Source: Oscillospiraceae bacterium (lineage in GTDB: Bacteria; Bacillota; Clostridia; Oscillospirales; Acutalibacteraceae). From it: a stretch of 64,000 bases of DNA. Below, piece by piece: positions 1-8,294 of this stretch. The stretch lies in the NCBI GenBank assembly GCA_015065545.1, contig SVQA01000002.1, positions 175,979 to 239,978 of the forward strand, in the 5' to 3' direction. The notes beneath the pieces were generated by a model, which worked only from the letters and a program-made list of their open reading frames with translations, was not told where the DNA came from and searched no databases. The first letter of the stretch is position 1, and each line of letters opens with the position of its first letter. The position numbers and the translations under genes were made by a program.

Positions 1-2
1 CA

Positions 3-83
3 TACAGAGATAAAAACGGAAATCATTATGATTCAAACGGCATTCCTGTTCCCACTCCTATAGAAATAAAGATTAAGAAGTAA
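3..83 (+). CDS. C-terminal end of an unidentified protein (cut by window start)
   Basis: An open frame runs from the left edge to a TAA at 81-83, giving 26 residues that end in a Lys/Ile-rich tail (IEIKIKK). The stop is followed 47 bases later by a strong hairpin terminator, which supports a real gene end on this strand. The residues NGNHYDSNGIPVPTP resemble the ends of large exported or polymorphic proteins, but that is too little to name a family. Other frames here close sooner. Confidence 0.4.
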   Translation, partial: YRDKNGNHYDSNGIPVPTPIEIKIKK

Positions 84-130
84 TATCAGAAAAGTTTTAA
101 TGTTTGCCAAAATATAAAACTATCCCGAGA

Positions 131-179
131 AAAACAACCCCCCTATAGCATAAATTAAACTGCTATAGGGGGTTGTTTT
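131..179. terminator. Bidirectional intrinsic terminator
   Basis: Near-perfect inverted repeat: left arm 131-150, 10-base loop, right arm 161-179, with one extra C in the left arm. It ends in TTTT on the plus strand and reads into TTTT on the minus strand. It sits between two converging gene ends, the partial plus-strand gene and the Nudix gene, so it probably stops both. Confidence 0.8.
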
Positions 180-182
180 GTC

Positions 183-881
183 TTACATATTGTTATCTGC
201 AAGGTACTTTCTTACCTTGTGGATAATTCTGCGGTCGTTGTCGTAGGTACAGCCTTTTTCTGCCTCTTTAAGAGGAATCCAAGTATAGCTGTCGATTTCG
301 CTTTCCTGAATTTTTATGCGGTTGCTTGAGGCTTTTGCCAAGAAGAAAACAACTCTCTTGCGGATTTTGCCGAAGGGACAGTAGTCGCTGACCTCTCTGA
401 AGCCGTCAAGGATTTTTACATCAAGGTTTGTTTCTTCTTTAACCTCTCTTATTGCGGTCTGCTTTTCGCTTTCATGAAGTTCAACATGACCTTTCGGAAA
501 ACTGTAGAAGCGGCCGTTGTGATTTTTTACAAGCAGTACCATATATTCGTCTGTGTTTGTGTCTTTGTAAAGAATAACGGCACCGCAGGATTTTTCGTAA
601 AGACAATTGAGCTTTGTAAGCTTCTGATTACGCAGAACACTCATTTTTTCTCTTATTTCGGGTTCGTACATAATCTCGTTTCTTTGTGCTATAATCGGCT
701 TTTCTGTACCGTCCTCAAAAAAAGCAACGGCGGTAACGATGCCCTTGAAGCTGTCATCTACAGGCTTTCTTGTTACGATATAAGCACTTTGGTCGGCAAT
801 ATCTTTGCCGTTTACATAACCGGAGTACAGATTATCGGAGAGTGCTCCGTAAACTGTAACGTTTACTTCGGTTGAAATCAT
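183..881 (-). CDS. Nudix hydrolase with an extra N-terminal domain
   Basis: This 232-residue protein carries a Nudix box at about residues 131-153: GHVELHE, then seven residues, then REVKEET. That matches the G-x5-E-x7-RE-U-x-EE core that binds Mg2+ and hydrolyses nucleoside diphosphates linked to another group. FPKGH before the box is typical of the Ap4A hydrolase-like branch. About 90 residues precede the catalytic domain, including a stretch reading GIVTAVAFFEDGTEKPIIAQ; their role is unknown. The ATG is preceded by GAGGAGGG at good spacing. It is convergent with the partial gene at the window start and in the same direction as the DHHW gene upstream. The substrate cannot be told from sequence. 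Confidence 0.85.
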   Translation of the reverse strand: MISTEVNVTVYGALSDNLYSGYVNGKDIADQSAYIVTRKPVDDSFKGIVTAVAFFEDGTEKPIIAQRNEIMYEPEIREKMSVLRNQKLTKLNCLYEKSCGAVILYKDTNTDEYMVLLVKNHNGRFYSFPKGHVELHESEKQTAIREVKEETNLDVKILDGFREVSDYCPFGKIRKRVVFFLAKASSNRIKIQESEIDSYTWIPLKEAEKGCTYDNDRRIIHKVRKYLADNNM

Positions 882-918
882 ACTGTTTTCCCTCCTCGCA
901 AAATACTTTTGAGCGGTT

Positions 919-2244
919 TTAGCTCAAAGCGTTCTTCATACCTGCAACCTGCGAGGCACTGTTGGCAGACATGGTATTGTTGAGGAAGAGAACTTCGTCA
1001 ATTCCGTTTTGTTTTAAGTAGGAGTTAAGGTCACCACTGTAGTATCTGTAGTCGATAAGATGAATCTCGTCGTAGTGAGCGGTGAGGAAAGGAGCGAATG
1101 CGTTGCCGTAGGAATCCTTTACAACTGCAATCTTCTTGCCTGTACCTGCGTCGGAGTTAATCTTGAACTGGGCTGTATCACCCCAGCAGAATACACCGTA
1201 GGTAAGAGAACCTGAGGTGGAAGCAGGATAGTAAACATCACAGTAGATTGTCTGGGAGCCCATTCGTTCTTTCATCTGAGCCGAGGTTTTGTTGGGCAGG
1301 GTGTAATAAACAACCGTATCTGAGTTGTTGTAAAGGGAACTGCTGCCGGAAAGAGTGTAGAAAGAACCTGTGAAACCCTCTATGGAGTTTTTCTTGAGTG
1401 TAGAAATATCCAAGGGGGTCTTGCCAGTCTGCTCACAGAATGCGGTGTATGCATAGTAAGCACCGAGGCTTGTCCAATGGTGATCGGTATTATAGTAGAT
1501 ATACTCGTCGTTATGAGTTGCCAGAGCGTTGTAGCAGTTTATGCTCTTGATTCTGTCTGCAAGGTTTTTATTGATGGTTTTGATGTTGTCTGCCTGGGAT
1601 GTACAGCCGATTTCGGTTTTGATTCGCTGAGGCAGACCGAACTCTGTGTGATTTGGAACTACCATATTGTAGACAGTAACCTTTTTGTCCAGCTTTTTCA
1701 CAATGCCGTTAAGAGTTGTGGCATAGTTCTTTGCAACCTTGTCTGTGCTTCCGAAAAGATTGAAGCCCTTGTTTTTCCACAAATAAAGGGTGCTGGAGTA
1801 AAGTGTGCCGTCTTTGCCGTCATCCTTTACCACAGGAGATATAAAGTCTTCAGGACTTACAGGCTCGGGCTCTGTGGGAGCTATGGTTGTGGGTTCTGTG
1901 GTGGGAGCCTGCGTAGTTGTGGGCATCGTGGTAGGAGCTTCTGTGGGAGCTTCGGTTATGCTCTCTGTTGTGGTAGTAACCTGTACTATTATTTCATCTG
2001 TTGTTGCTTCGTCTGCAGTTGCAGGAGCAGACCCCTTTGAACCGAACAAGTTACTTACTGCGGGCACGATGCAGAAATAAGTGACTGCACCCAGTCCCAA
2101 GAGAAGAATACAGCAAAGAGCAATAAGCAGACCCCTGCGAAGGATAAGCTGTCTTTGACGCTTCCTTCTTCTTTTTGAGTATTTCCTGTTGGCACCTGAA
2201 CCATAAACCATGCCAATGAAATAGTCTGAGTTTCTTCGTTTCAC
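919..2244 (-). CDS. Membrane-anchored DHHW/AlgX-like (SGNH-type) protein
   Basis: About 441 residues from a GTG at 2244. An Arg/Lys-rich cytoplasmic start is followed by one membrane span near residues 39-60, a Thr/Pro/Glu linker of about 70 residues, and an extracellular domain. That domain has the DHHW signature (NTDHHW, near residue 255) and a later KDSYGNAF serine motif (near 378). Family knowledge: DHHW proteins are relatives of AlgX/AlgJ, SGNH-fold enzymes that O-acetylate polysaccharides, with Asp-x-His and Ser as catalytic residues; both motifs are visible. The start was chosen because GGAGG lies 8 bases before this GTG; an in-frame ATG at 2259 overlaps that RBS. A role in modifying a surface polymer is inferred. 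No MBOAT partner gene lies nearby. Confidence 0.75.
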   Translation of the reverse strand: MKRRNSDYFIGMVYGSGANRKYSKRRRKRQRQLILRRGLLIALCCILLLGLGAVTYFCIVPAVSNLFGSKGSAPATADEATTDEIIVQVTTTTESITEAPTEAPTTMPTTTQAPTTEPTTIAPTEPEPVSPEDFISPVVKDDGKDGTLYSSTLYLWKNKGFNLFGSTDKVAKNYATTLNGIVKKLDKKVTVYNMVVPNHTEFGLPQRIKTEIGCTSQADNIKTINKNLADRIKSINCYNALATHNDEYIYYNTDHHWTSLGAYYAYTAFCEQTGKTPLDISTLKKNSIEGFTGSFYTLSGSSSLYNNSDTVVYYTLPNKTSAQMKERMGSQTIYCDVYYPASTSGSLTYGVFCWGDTAQFKINSDAGTGKKIAVVKDSYGNAFAPFLTAHYDEIHLIDYRYYSGDLNSYLKQNGIDEVLFLNNTMSANSASQVAGMKNALS

Positions 2245-2289
2245 GTTTTTCGCCTCCATACAAAATTTATGGACTAAAAATAATTTTAC

Positions 2290-2319
2290 ATAATAGAGTA
2301 TAATATAGTTGAAAGTCAA
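2290..2319 (-). promoter_or_regulatory. Candidate promoter of the DHHW gene
   Basis: On the minus strand TTGACT (2314-2319) is separated by 18 bases from TATTAT (2290-2295), about 45 bases before the GTG start. This is a good match to a housekeeping sigma-A promoter. Confidence 0.5.
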
Positions 2320-2427
2320 AGGCAACAAAAGTAAAGAAATTGTGATTAAACTGGGCGATATTTGTAATATCTTAGGGTAAAAATATTTAAGATATGTTAC
2401 ATTATAAAAGAAAAGAGCTTAAATTTA

Positions 2428-2456
2428 TTGCACAAAAGAAAAATTTGTGATAACAT
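2428..2456 (+). promoter_or_regulatory. Candidate promoter of the aminotransferase-trpS pair
   Basis: TTGCAC (2428-2433), a 17-base spacer and TAACAT (2451-2456) lie 40 bases before the aminotransferase start in an AT-rich divergent intergenic region. Confidence 0.5.
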
Positions 2457-2495
2457 AAACATATATAGCCTATTTTTACAGAAAGTGTGATAACT

Positions 2496-3680
2496 ATGAA
2501 TTATACATTCGCAAACAGAATTTGCGGACTTAAACCCTCCGCAATCAGAGAAATTTTTAAATATGCCGCAGACCCCGAGGTTGTGTCGCTTTCAGCAGGC
2601 AACCCTGCTCCCGATGCATTTCCCGCAAAGGAGCTTGCGGAGATTTCCGAAAGACTTATGAGGGAGAACCCCGTGCTTGCACTTCAGTACGGGCTCACAG
2701 AGGGCTACCTTCCCTTAAGAGAAGAGCTCAAAAAGTATATGAAAGAAGACTACAGCATCGGCAGAGATTTCGATGAGCTTATCATCACCTCAGGTGCACA
2801 GCAGGTTATGGATTTGCTGACAAAATCCCTTGTTAACGAAGGCGACGAAATTGTTTGCGAGGCGCCCTCATTTATCGGCTCACTCAATACCTTCCGCTCC
2901 TACGGTGCAAAGCTCCTGGGTGTTCCTATGGACGAGGACGGTATGAATATGGAAGCACTTGAGGAAACTCTCAAGACTCACCAAAAGGTAAGATTTATTT
3001 ATACAATTCCCACCTTCCAGAATCCTTCGGGTATTACAATGAGCTTGGAGAAGAGAAAGAAGCTCTACGAAATCGCAAAGAAATATGGTGTGCTTATCCT
3101 TGAGGATAACCCCTATGGAGAGCTTCGTTACAGAGGTGAGACCCTTCCCACAATCAAATCTATGGACGAGGACGGCATTGTTGTTTATGCAGGTTCTTTC
3201 TCCAAAGTTATCTCTCCCGGTATGCGTGTGGGTTGGTTTGTGGCACCTAAAGAGGTCGCACAGAAGATGGTTGTTTGCAAACAGGGCAGCGATGTTCACT
3301 CAAATATGTGGTCACAGGTGCTTTGCTACGAGTTTATGACAAAATATGACTTCAAAGGGCATCTTGAATTTTTAAGACAGCTTTACAGTAAAAAGGCAGA
3401 GTACACAATGAATCTTCTGCGTGAGAATCTTTCCGATAAAATCACTTTCGGCGAGATTGACGGCGGACTCTTTATCTGGTGCACACTTCCCGAGGATGTG
3501 GATATGCCTCAGTTTTGTATGGATGCAGTAAAGAACAAGGTTTGTGTTGTTCCCGGCACAGCCTTCCTTGCAGATGAAAACTCAGTATCTCATAACTTCA
3601 GAATCAATTTCTCGACTCCTACCGACGAACAGCTCAAAAAAGGCATCGAAATTCTCGGCAGACTTTCCAAAACACTTTGA
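2496..3680 (+). CDS. PLP-dependent class I aminotransferase
   Basis: A 394-residue fold-type I aminotransferase of the LysN / MocR-catalytic-domain type, which moves an amino group between an amino acid and a 2-oxoacid. Visible landmarks are SLSAGNPAPDAFP at the start, QYGLTEGYLPLR, the NPSG motif, LEDNPYGELRY, and SFSKVISPGMRVGW with the PLP lysine near residue 237. Its length is normal for the family and there is no N-terminal GntR domain, so this is a free-standing enzyme. GTG 2487 and ATG 2496 are both possible starts; the weak AGAAAG at 2480-2485 is better spaced for the ATG. It lies 25 bases upstream of trpS and is probably cotranscribed. The substrate is not determined; 2-aminoadipate, aromatic or branched-chain acids are all possible. 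Confidence 0.85.
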   Translation: MNYTFANRICGLKPSAIREIFKYAADPEVVSLSAGNPAPDAFPAKELAEISERLMRENPVLALQYGLTEGYLPLREELKKYMKEDYSIGRDFDELIITSGAQQVMDLLTKSLVNEGDEIVCEAPSFIGSLNTFRSYGAKLLGVPMDEDGMNMEALEETLKTHQKVRFIYTIPTFQNPSGITMSLEKRKKLYEIAKKYGVLILEDNPYGELRYRGETLPTIKSMDEDGIVVYAGSFSKVISPGMRVGWFVAPKEVAQKMVVCKQGSDVHSNMWSQVLCYEFMTKYDFKGHLEFLRQLYSKKAEYTMNLLRENLSDKITFGEIDGGLFIWCTLPEDVDMPQFCMDAVKNKVCVVPGTAFLADENSVSHNFRINFSTPTDEQLKKGIEILGRLSKTL

Positions 3681-3705
3681 TTTAAACTCTTAAGGAGATA
3701 ATGAT

Positions 3706-4719
3706 ATGGAACAGACAGTAGAAAAAAAGAAAATAGTTTACAGTGCAATTCAGCCTTCGGGTACAATCACTCTCGGCAATTATCTCGGTGCTCTTCGCAA
3801 CTGGGTAATTATGCAGAACGAAGAGGATAAGAATTGCATTTACACCCTTGCAGACCTGCACACAATCACTGTAAGACAGGAGCCTGCAACAATGAGAAAG
3901 AATGTTCTGGAGGCTTATGCTTCCATTCTTGCCTGCGGTGTTGACCCCGAAAAGAGCATATTCTTCATTCAGAGCCACGTTCCTGCCCACGCACAGATGG
4001 CATGGATTCTTAACTGCTACACTCAGTTCGGTGAGCTTTCAAGAATGACACAGTTCAAGGATAAGTCTGCAAAGCACGCAGATAACATCAACGCAGGTCT
4101 TTTTACATATCCCACACTTATGGCGGCAGACATTCTTCTTTATCAGGCAGACCTTGTTCCCGTAGGTGCAGACCAGAAACAGCACCTGGAACTTGCCCGT
4201 GATATTGCAGAGCGTTTTAACGGCAGATACTCAAATGTGTTTACAGTGCCCGAGGGATTTATCCCTACAAACGGTGCAAGGGTTATGAGTCTGCAGGACC
4301 CCACAAGAAAGATGAGCAAATCCGACGAGAACGTAAATGCTTGCGTATCCTTGCTTGACGACCCTGATACAATTATGCGTAAGTTTAAGCGTGCCGTTAC
4401 CGACAGCGAAGCAAAGGTTTGCATCGGCGAGGGTAAAGACGGCGTAAATAACCTTATCGGCATCTACTCTGCAGTAACAGGCAAGTCTGCAGACGAGATA
4501 ACAGCTCAGTTTGAGGGCAAGGGTTACGGCGACTTTAAGATTGCAGTAGGTGAAGCTGTTGTAGAAGAACTCAGACCCATCAGAGAAAAGTACGAAAAGC
4601 TTATTGCAGACAAGGCTTTCCTCGAAGAGAGTTACCGTGCAGCAGCACAGACAGCAGACAGATTTGCCCAGCGTACTCTGGACAAAGCAATGAAGAAAAT
4701 CGGATTTATCCACAGATAA
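3706..4719 (+). CDS. trpS: Tryptophanyl-tRNA synthetase
   Basis: This class I synthetase charges tRNA-Trp with tryptophan. The 337 residues match the usual bacterial length of 325-340. The HIGH-equivalent motif is PSGTITLGNYLGAL near residues 14-27. GADQKQHLELARDIAERFN and the signature KMSKS near residues 202-206 follow. An AAGGAG RBS lies just before the ATG. It is likely expressed with the upstream aminotransferase and ends in a hairpin formed by a repeat element. No T-box leader is present in the 25-base gap before it. Confidence 0.96.
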   Translation: MEQTVEKKKIVYSAIQPSGTITLGNYLGALRNWVIMQNEEDKNCIYTLADLHTITVRQEPATMRKNVLEAYASILACGVDPEKSIFFIQSHVPAHAQMAWILNCYTQFGELSRMTQFKDKSAKHADNINAGLFTYPTLMAADILLYQADLVPVGADQKQHLELARDIAERFNGRYSNVFTVPEGFIPTNGARVMSLQDPTRKMSKSDENVNACVSLLDDPDTIMRKFKRAVTDSEAKVCIGEGKDGVNNLIGIYSAVTGKSADEITAQFEGKGYGDFKIAVGEAVVEELRPIREKYEKLIADKAFLEESYRAAAQTADRFAQRTLDKAMKKIGFIHR

Positions 4720-4744
4720 AAGTAAAATGAAAAAAATAAAATGC

Positions 4745-4867
4745 GGCTCCCTTGTGTAAAGGGAGCCGGGTTTGCCATAAGGCAAAGACTGAGGGATTGT
4801 AAAATAAAGTTGACAATCCTCCCGTCATTTACTATGCAAATGCCACCCTCCTTTACACAAGGAGGGC
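4745..4867. repeat. Full-length palindromic intergenic repeat (MITE-like)
   Basis: The 123-bp element is bounded by inverted ends that share TTGTGTAAAGG. Each end is also a hairpin by itself (left 4745-4767, right 4846-4866). A small internal hairpin and the GAGGGATTGT / ACAATCCTCCCG core lie between. It resembles the elements at 8219, 38258 and 47401 in this window. It carries no gene. Confidence 0.75.
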
Positions 4868-4873
4868 TTTTTT
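4846..4873 (+). terminator. Repeat-derived terminator after trpS
   Basis: The right-end hairpin CCCTCC...GGAGGG is followed by CTTTTTT, so the mobile repeat supplies the intrinsic terminator for trpS. Confidence 0.7.
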
Positions 4874-4910
4874 GTGTGAAAAATAAATTTTTAAAATTTT
4901 CCAAAAAATC

Positions 4911-4937
4911 TGTGAGGTTTATCTTCCCTATATCGTC
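4911..4937 (+). promoter_or_regulatory. Candidate ECF-type promoter
   Basis: TGTGAGG (4911-4917) and CGTC (4934-4937) resemble the -35 and -10 elements recognised by ECF sigma factors, 38 bases before the sigma gene. This would fit autoregulation. No housekeeping promoter is evident here. Confidence 0.3.
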
Positions 4938-4975
4938 AAAGAGGTGAGAAGGGAAAACTTGAAAGGAGTATGTCA

Positions 4976-5533
4976 ATGGATAACGGTGCTGGTAGCTACC
5001 GCCGTTTCCTTGACGGAGATGATGACGGATTTGTAGAAATTATCAGGGACTACAAAGACGGCTTGCAAATTTATCTTTGTTCAATAACGGGAAATGTGTT
5101 AGTGGCAGAGGAACTTACAGAGGAAACCTTTGTAAAAATTATTACTAAAAAACCTCGTTTTTCGGGCAAATCAAGTTTTAAGACATGGCTGTATACAATT
5201 GGAAGAAATGTAGCCATAGATTTCCTGCGCAAAAAATCACGCAGTGAAGAAGTTTCGTTAGACGAGATTGCTGAACTTCACAGCGAAGAAAAGCTTTTGG
5301 AAGATGCATACATAAAAGACGAGGAAAAACGAGAGCTTCACAAAGCTCTCAAAAAGCTTCCTCCAACTTATCGGCAGGCATTGTGGCTTACATACTTTGA
5401 GGAGCTTTCCAATAAAGAAACGGCAGGTATTATGAAAAAATCGGTCCATAACGTAGAGACCATACTCTACAGAGCACGAATTGCGCTCAAAGAAGAACTT
5501 TTAAAGGAGGGGTTCGTCTATGAAGGATTATAA
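4976..5533 (+). CDS. ECF (sigma-70 family) sigma factor
   Basis: A 185-residue sigma factor with region 2 at about residues 10-85 (AEELTEETFVKI, then FKTWLYTIGRNVAIDFLRKK) and region 4 at about 120-180 (LPPTYRQALWL, ELSNKETAGIM, VETILYRARIALKEEL). It should direct RNA polymerase to a small regulon. The second ATG (4976) is preferred because AAAGGAG lies 7 bases before it, while the first ATG at 4970 is only one base away. The end overlaps the next gene by 14 bases, with the next RBS (AAAGGAGG) inside this coding region, so the two are translationally coupled. The partner is therefore very likely its anti-sigma or sensor. The target genes probably include this operon, including the dockerin gene. 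Confidence 0.9.
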   Translation: MDNGAGSYRRFLDGDDDGFVEIIRDYKDGLQIYLCSITGNVLVAEELTEETFVKIITKKPRFSGKSSFKTWLYTIGRNVAIDFLRKKSRSEEVSLDEIAELHSEEKLLEDAYIKDEEKRELHKALKKLPPTYRQALWLTYFEELSNKETAGIMKKSVHNVETILYRARIALKEELLKEGFVYEGL

Positions 5534-6728
5534 CGAGATGGCGAAATCGGTATTTAAAAAACGTGACGAATACCTTATTGCACAGAAAAAAAGACGGGCA
5601 ATGCTTCTTAAAGCAGGAGTGCCCCTTTGCTCCTTGGTGCTTGTAACAATGTTGAGCCTGATTGTGTGGCAGGCAAAGCTTCCCAAAATGCCTAAGAAAC
5701 CTTCGGAGCCTACCATAAACATAACCGAACAAGTAAAGCCCGATGATACATCAAAGGGTGTGGTTCATTCCCCGAATGGTGAATTTACAGAAACACAGCA
5801 CAGCAGTGTGCAAACACTGCAATCTGTTGAGCAAAGTGCAGGTGGCAGTCAGAACATCCCTAATCCCACACAGAACACTCAAGAATACACAGGGGACAGA
5901 CCGCAGAGTCAGGGCGGTAAGCCCGTAACGGATCCGATATATCCTCAGCCCAACACAGGCGGTGTGTTTTATCCCAACAGTTCCGAGGCGGGCGGCAAGC
6001 CCCCGACGATTATACAGGGGGGTACAAAGCCGATGGAGGAGATGACTCTGCCCTCTCTTGTACCGGGTGGAGATGATCTCACTTGGGTACCTGTTGTTCC
6101 GGCAACAGGCACTGATAATGGCGATGCACTTGTTCCTCCATGTTCGCCGGTAAACCCGACCTTACCGGCAGATTGTACTGTAGGCGAAAGCGACTATCCT
6201 GAGCCAACTGCCGGTAACGAAGTTTGTGTTACTACATCACCCACAGAGCCTATGCCCACAGGTCCTTTGGAAATAACTGTTGAGGACGAAGTTATTGTGG
6301 CACAGGTGGGGGATAAGGTGACTTACACCGTAGAGCTTATGGCACCTAAGAAGTTTGAGAACATTCAGATTGCTCTTAATTATAACAGCAATTATCTGAA
6401 TCTTTTGGTGCCTGCCGAAGTATATGAGGGTGTTTGCAGGGACACAACACCCAATTTGACCGATGCAACGGTAGGCTTTAACTATAATGTATTCAAAGTG
6501 GTTGCTTCCGATATTGTTACAAAATACGATTTCCGACAGAGGAAGGTACTGTTTTCGGTAGATTTTATTGTCAAAAGACCGGGTAAGTTAGAGTGGAACT
6601 TCACGGTGGAAGAAATGTGTATTTATGTGGGTTCTTCTCCATCTGAACATATAAAATATTTTTCTCGTGGAGAGCAGCTTACTTTTGACGGCATTACATT
6701 TTATCATAATCTTAGTGTGAATAAGTAA
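5520..6728 (+). CDS. Putative membrane anti-sigma/sensor with extracellular cohesin-like domain
   Basis: 402 residues. A short basic cytoplasmic start of about 32 residues (EMAKSVFKKRDEYLIAQKKRR) is followed by one membrane span near 33-52, then about 190 residues of Pro/Thr/Gln-rich linker, then a domain at about 250-398. That domain reads like a type I cohesin: EVIVAQVGDKVTYTVEL, then FENIQIALNYNSNYL, and a later LFSVDFIV strand. Cohesins bind dockerins, and a dockerin protein is the next gene. Coupling to the ECF gene suggests the cytoplasmic tail holds the sigma factor while the outer domain senses or anchors a dockerin ligand. No classical zinc anti-sigma HxxxCxxC motif is seen, so anti-sigma activity is inferred only from position and topology. 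It could instead be only a surface anchor. Confidence 0.65.
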   Translation: MKDYNEMAKSVFKKRDEYLIAQKKRRAMLLKAGVPLCSLVLVTMLSLIVWQAKLPKMPKKPSEPTINITEQVKPDDTSKGVVHSPNGEFTETQHSSVQTLQSVEQSAGGSQNIPNPTQNTQEYTGDRPQSQGGKPVTDPIYPQPNTGGVFYPNSSEAGGKPPTIIQGGTKPMEEMTLPSLVPGGDDLTWVPVVPATGTDNGDALVPPCSPVNPTLPADCTVGESDYPEPTAGNEVCVTTSPTEPMPTGPLEITVEDEVIVAQVGDKVTYTVELMAPKKFENIQIALNYNSNYLNLLVPAEVYEGVCRDTTPNLTDATVGFNYNVFKVVASDIVTKYDFRQRKVLFSVDFIVKRPGKLEWNFTVEEMCIYVGSSPSEHIKYFSRGEQLTFDGITFYHNLSVNK

Positions 6729-6753
6729 ATATTGAATTCAAAGGAGTGATTTT

Positions 6754-8103
6754 ATGAAAAAGATATTGTCTGTTTTGATTGCAGTTTTATTGATGTGTTC
6801 TTGCTTATTAGTGCCTGTTTCGGCACAGGAAGATAAGCTTTTGCAGAACTTTTTTAATTACTGCTATGAAAAAATAGGAGAAGGTAGCGTAAGCGAAGTT
6901 AGAATAACCGACAGAATCAATTGGGATGATGTAACCTACTTTAGTGCTACAAGCTGGCTTGCTCCTGCTCAGGAGGGAACTTGCGAGATTATCGGCGAAT
7001 ATTGTGTGCATTCCAATGTTACGGAGTATCCTTATGCTCTTGGAGTTTATGTAGCCACCAACGACGAGGTTTACAGCTACAAGGACGCATTTGACTTGGG
7101 TGTCATAAAAAGTGCGAGTATGGTAACGGCTTTTGATGGTATCACTGCCCACAAAGCAGGCGAGGATGTGGAGCTTACCCATAGGTGTATGGATGCCTTT
7201 GCCCGATACAAAAAGTTTACACCTGAAAAGGATGAATATATCGAATGTGAGGTTTACGGCGAGGTTGAGGGTGCTGTTGTTTTTCAGGCAGAAATAACAG
7301 CCAAAGGCAATTTATATCCCACGGTTGTCGTCAGCCAGAGAATCGGCGGATATATTTTTTATGAAGGTCGTCCCGTCGGACCTCGAGATAATCCTGTTGG
7401 GCTCTATATTCTCAAGGATTCAGAGGTTATGCCTCTTTCAGAAGCCTATGAAAACCACAAGATTTCCTTAAGCGGTATTCTGTCCGTTTTGCACGGAGAA
7501 AAAGCAACTGACGGTATCGAGGATGCCTTGAGAGAAAAATACAATCTTTCGGGACCTGCTCTGGAAAAATGGCCCATAGGCGAAGACCCCGAGGGATATA
7601 TTTACAGAGAGCAGTATGCTTACTTCGGCGGGGAGGGTAATCTCTATAATGCCAATTACCCCGACTATATGCTCGTGTTTGCAGCAGACGGACCGGGTGC
7701 TCCTGCGGCTCCTGTAGATATTTACGGAGAATATGTAATAGGTTCTTACTCTTGGTACAATCATTATAGACACGGTTACTTTGTATATGTTCCTGAAACA
7801 AAGACCGTTTATACCTTGAAAGAAGCAGTAGAAGCAGATATTGAAGGTATCGAAAATGCCTTTTTGCATCTGGGCAAACAAGGCGGAATCAGAGGCGACG
7901 CAGACAAAGACGGAAAAATCACCATAAAGGACGCAACATTTATTCAGAAAGGTATAGCAGGGATTAAAACACCTATGCTCTATTACGATAATGTAGTGGG
8001 TTTTATTGTAGATTTTGATGCAGATACCCATATAACAGTAAAGGACGCAACAGCAATCCAGAAGCTTGTTGCAGGAATTGAATTTTCCAGAGATGATGTG
8101 TAA
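6754..8103 (+). CDS. Secreted protein with C-terminal type I dockerin
   Basis: 449 residues: a signal peptide (about 1-24, ending VSAQE), a central region of about 350 residues with no recognised catalytic motif, and a dockerin at about 379-449. The dockerin has two calcium-loop repeats, GDADKDGKITIKDATFIQK and VDFDADTHITVKDATAIQK. The central region has two segments built around an EIIGEY/IYGEYVIGSYSW start and a V.T...VY..K.A.. end, so it may contain a duplicated domain. It lies 25 bases after the cohesin-like gene behind an AAGGAG RBS. The KDATxIQK residues match those in the LRR-dockerin at 25434, which suggests a shared cohesin partner. Function unknown; probably a surface-complex subunit. 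Confidence 0.8.
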   Translation: MKKILSVLIAVLLMCSCLLVPVSAQEDKLLQNFFNYCYEKIGEGSVSEVRITDRINWDDVTYFSATSWLAPAQEGTCEIIGEYCVHSNVTEYPYALGVYVATNDEVYSYKDAFDLGVIKSASMVTAFDGITAHKAGEDVELTHRCMDAFARYKKFTPEKDEYIECEVYGEVEGAVVFQAEITAKGNLYPTVVVSQRIGGYIFYEGRPVGPRDNPVGLYILKDSEVMPLSEAYENHKISLSGILSVLHGEKATDGIEDALREKYNLSGPALEKWPIGEDPEGYIYREQYAYFGGEGNLYNANYPDYMLVFAADGPGAPAAPVDIYGEYVIGSYSWYNHYRHGYFVYVPETKTVYTLKEAVEADIEGIENAFLHLGKQGGIRGDADKDGKITIKDATFIQKGIAGIKTPMLYYDNVVGFIVDFDADTHITVKDATAIQKLVAGIEFSRDDV

Positions 8104-8155
8104 GCGATAAATCCGCTTAATAAATTAAATAGCTACTCCTGTTTTCCCCTCATAA

Positions 8156-8196
8156 AGAAATCGGGCACATACCTTTTGTATGTGTCCGATTTCTCT
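8156..8196 (+). terminator. Intrinsic terminator of the sigma-cohesin-dockerin operon
   Basis: GAAATCGG-CACATA pairs with TATGTG-CCGATTTC across a short loop, followed by a short T-rich stretch (TCTTATGTTT). It lies 53 bases after the dockerin gene stop. Confidence 0.7.
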
Positions 8197-8218
8197 TATG
8201 TTTCCATATAAAAGAAAA

Positions 8219-8273
8219 GCCCTCCTTGTGTAAAGGAGGGTGGCACGGCAAAGCCGTGACGGGAGGATTGTGA
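8219..8273. repeat. Half-length copy of the palindromic intergenic repeat
   Basis: It holds the CCCTCCTTGTGTAAAGGAGGG hairpin (8220-8240), the CACGGC-AAA-GCCGTG hairpin (8244-8258) and the GGGAGGATTGT core, i.e. one half of the element seen whole at 4745. On the minus strand the end hairpin is followed by CTTTTCTTTT and probably terminates the phosphoesterase transcript. Confidence 0.7.
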
Positions 8274-8294
8274 GAATATGCGGAGAATACGGCA

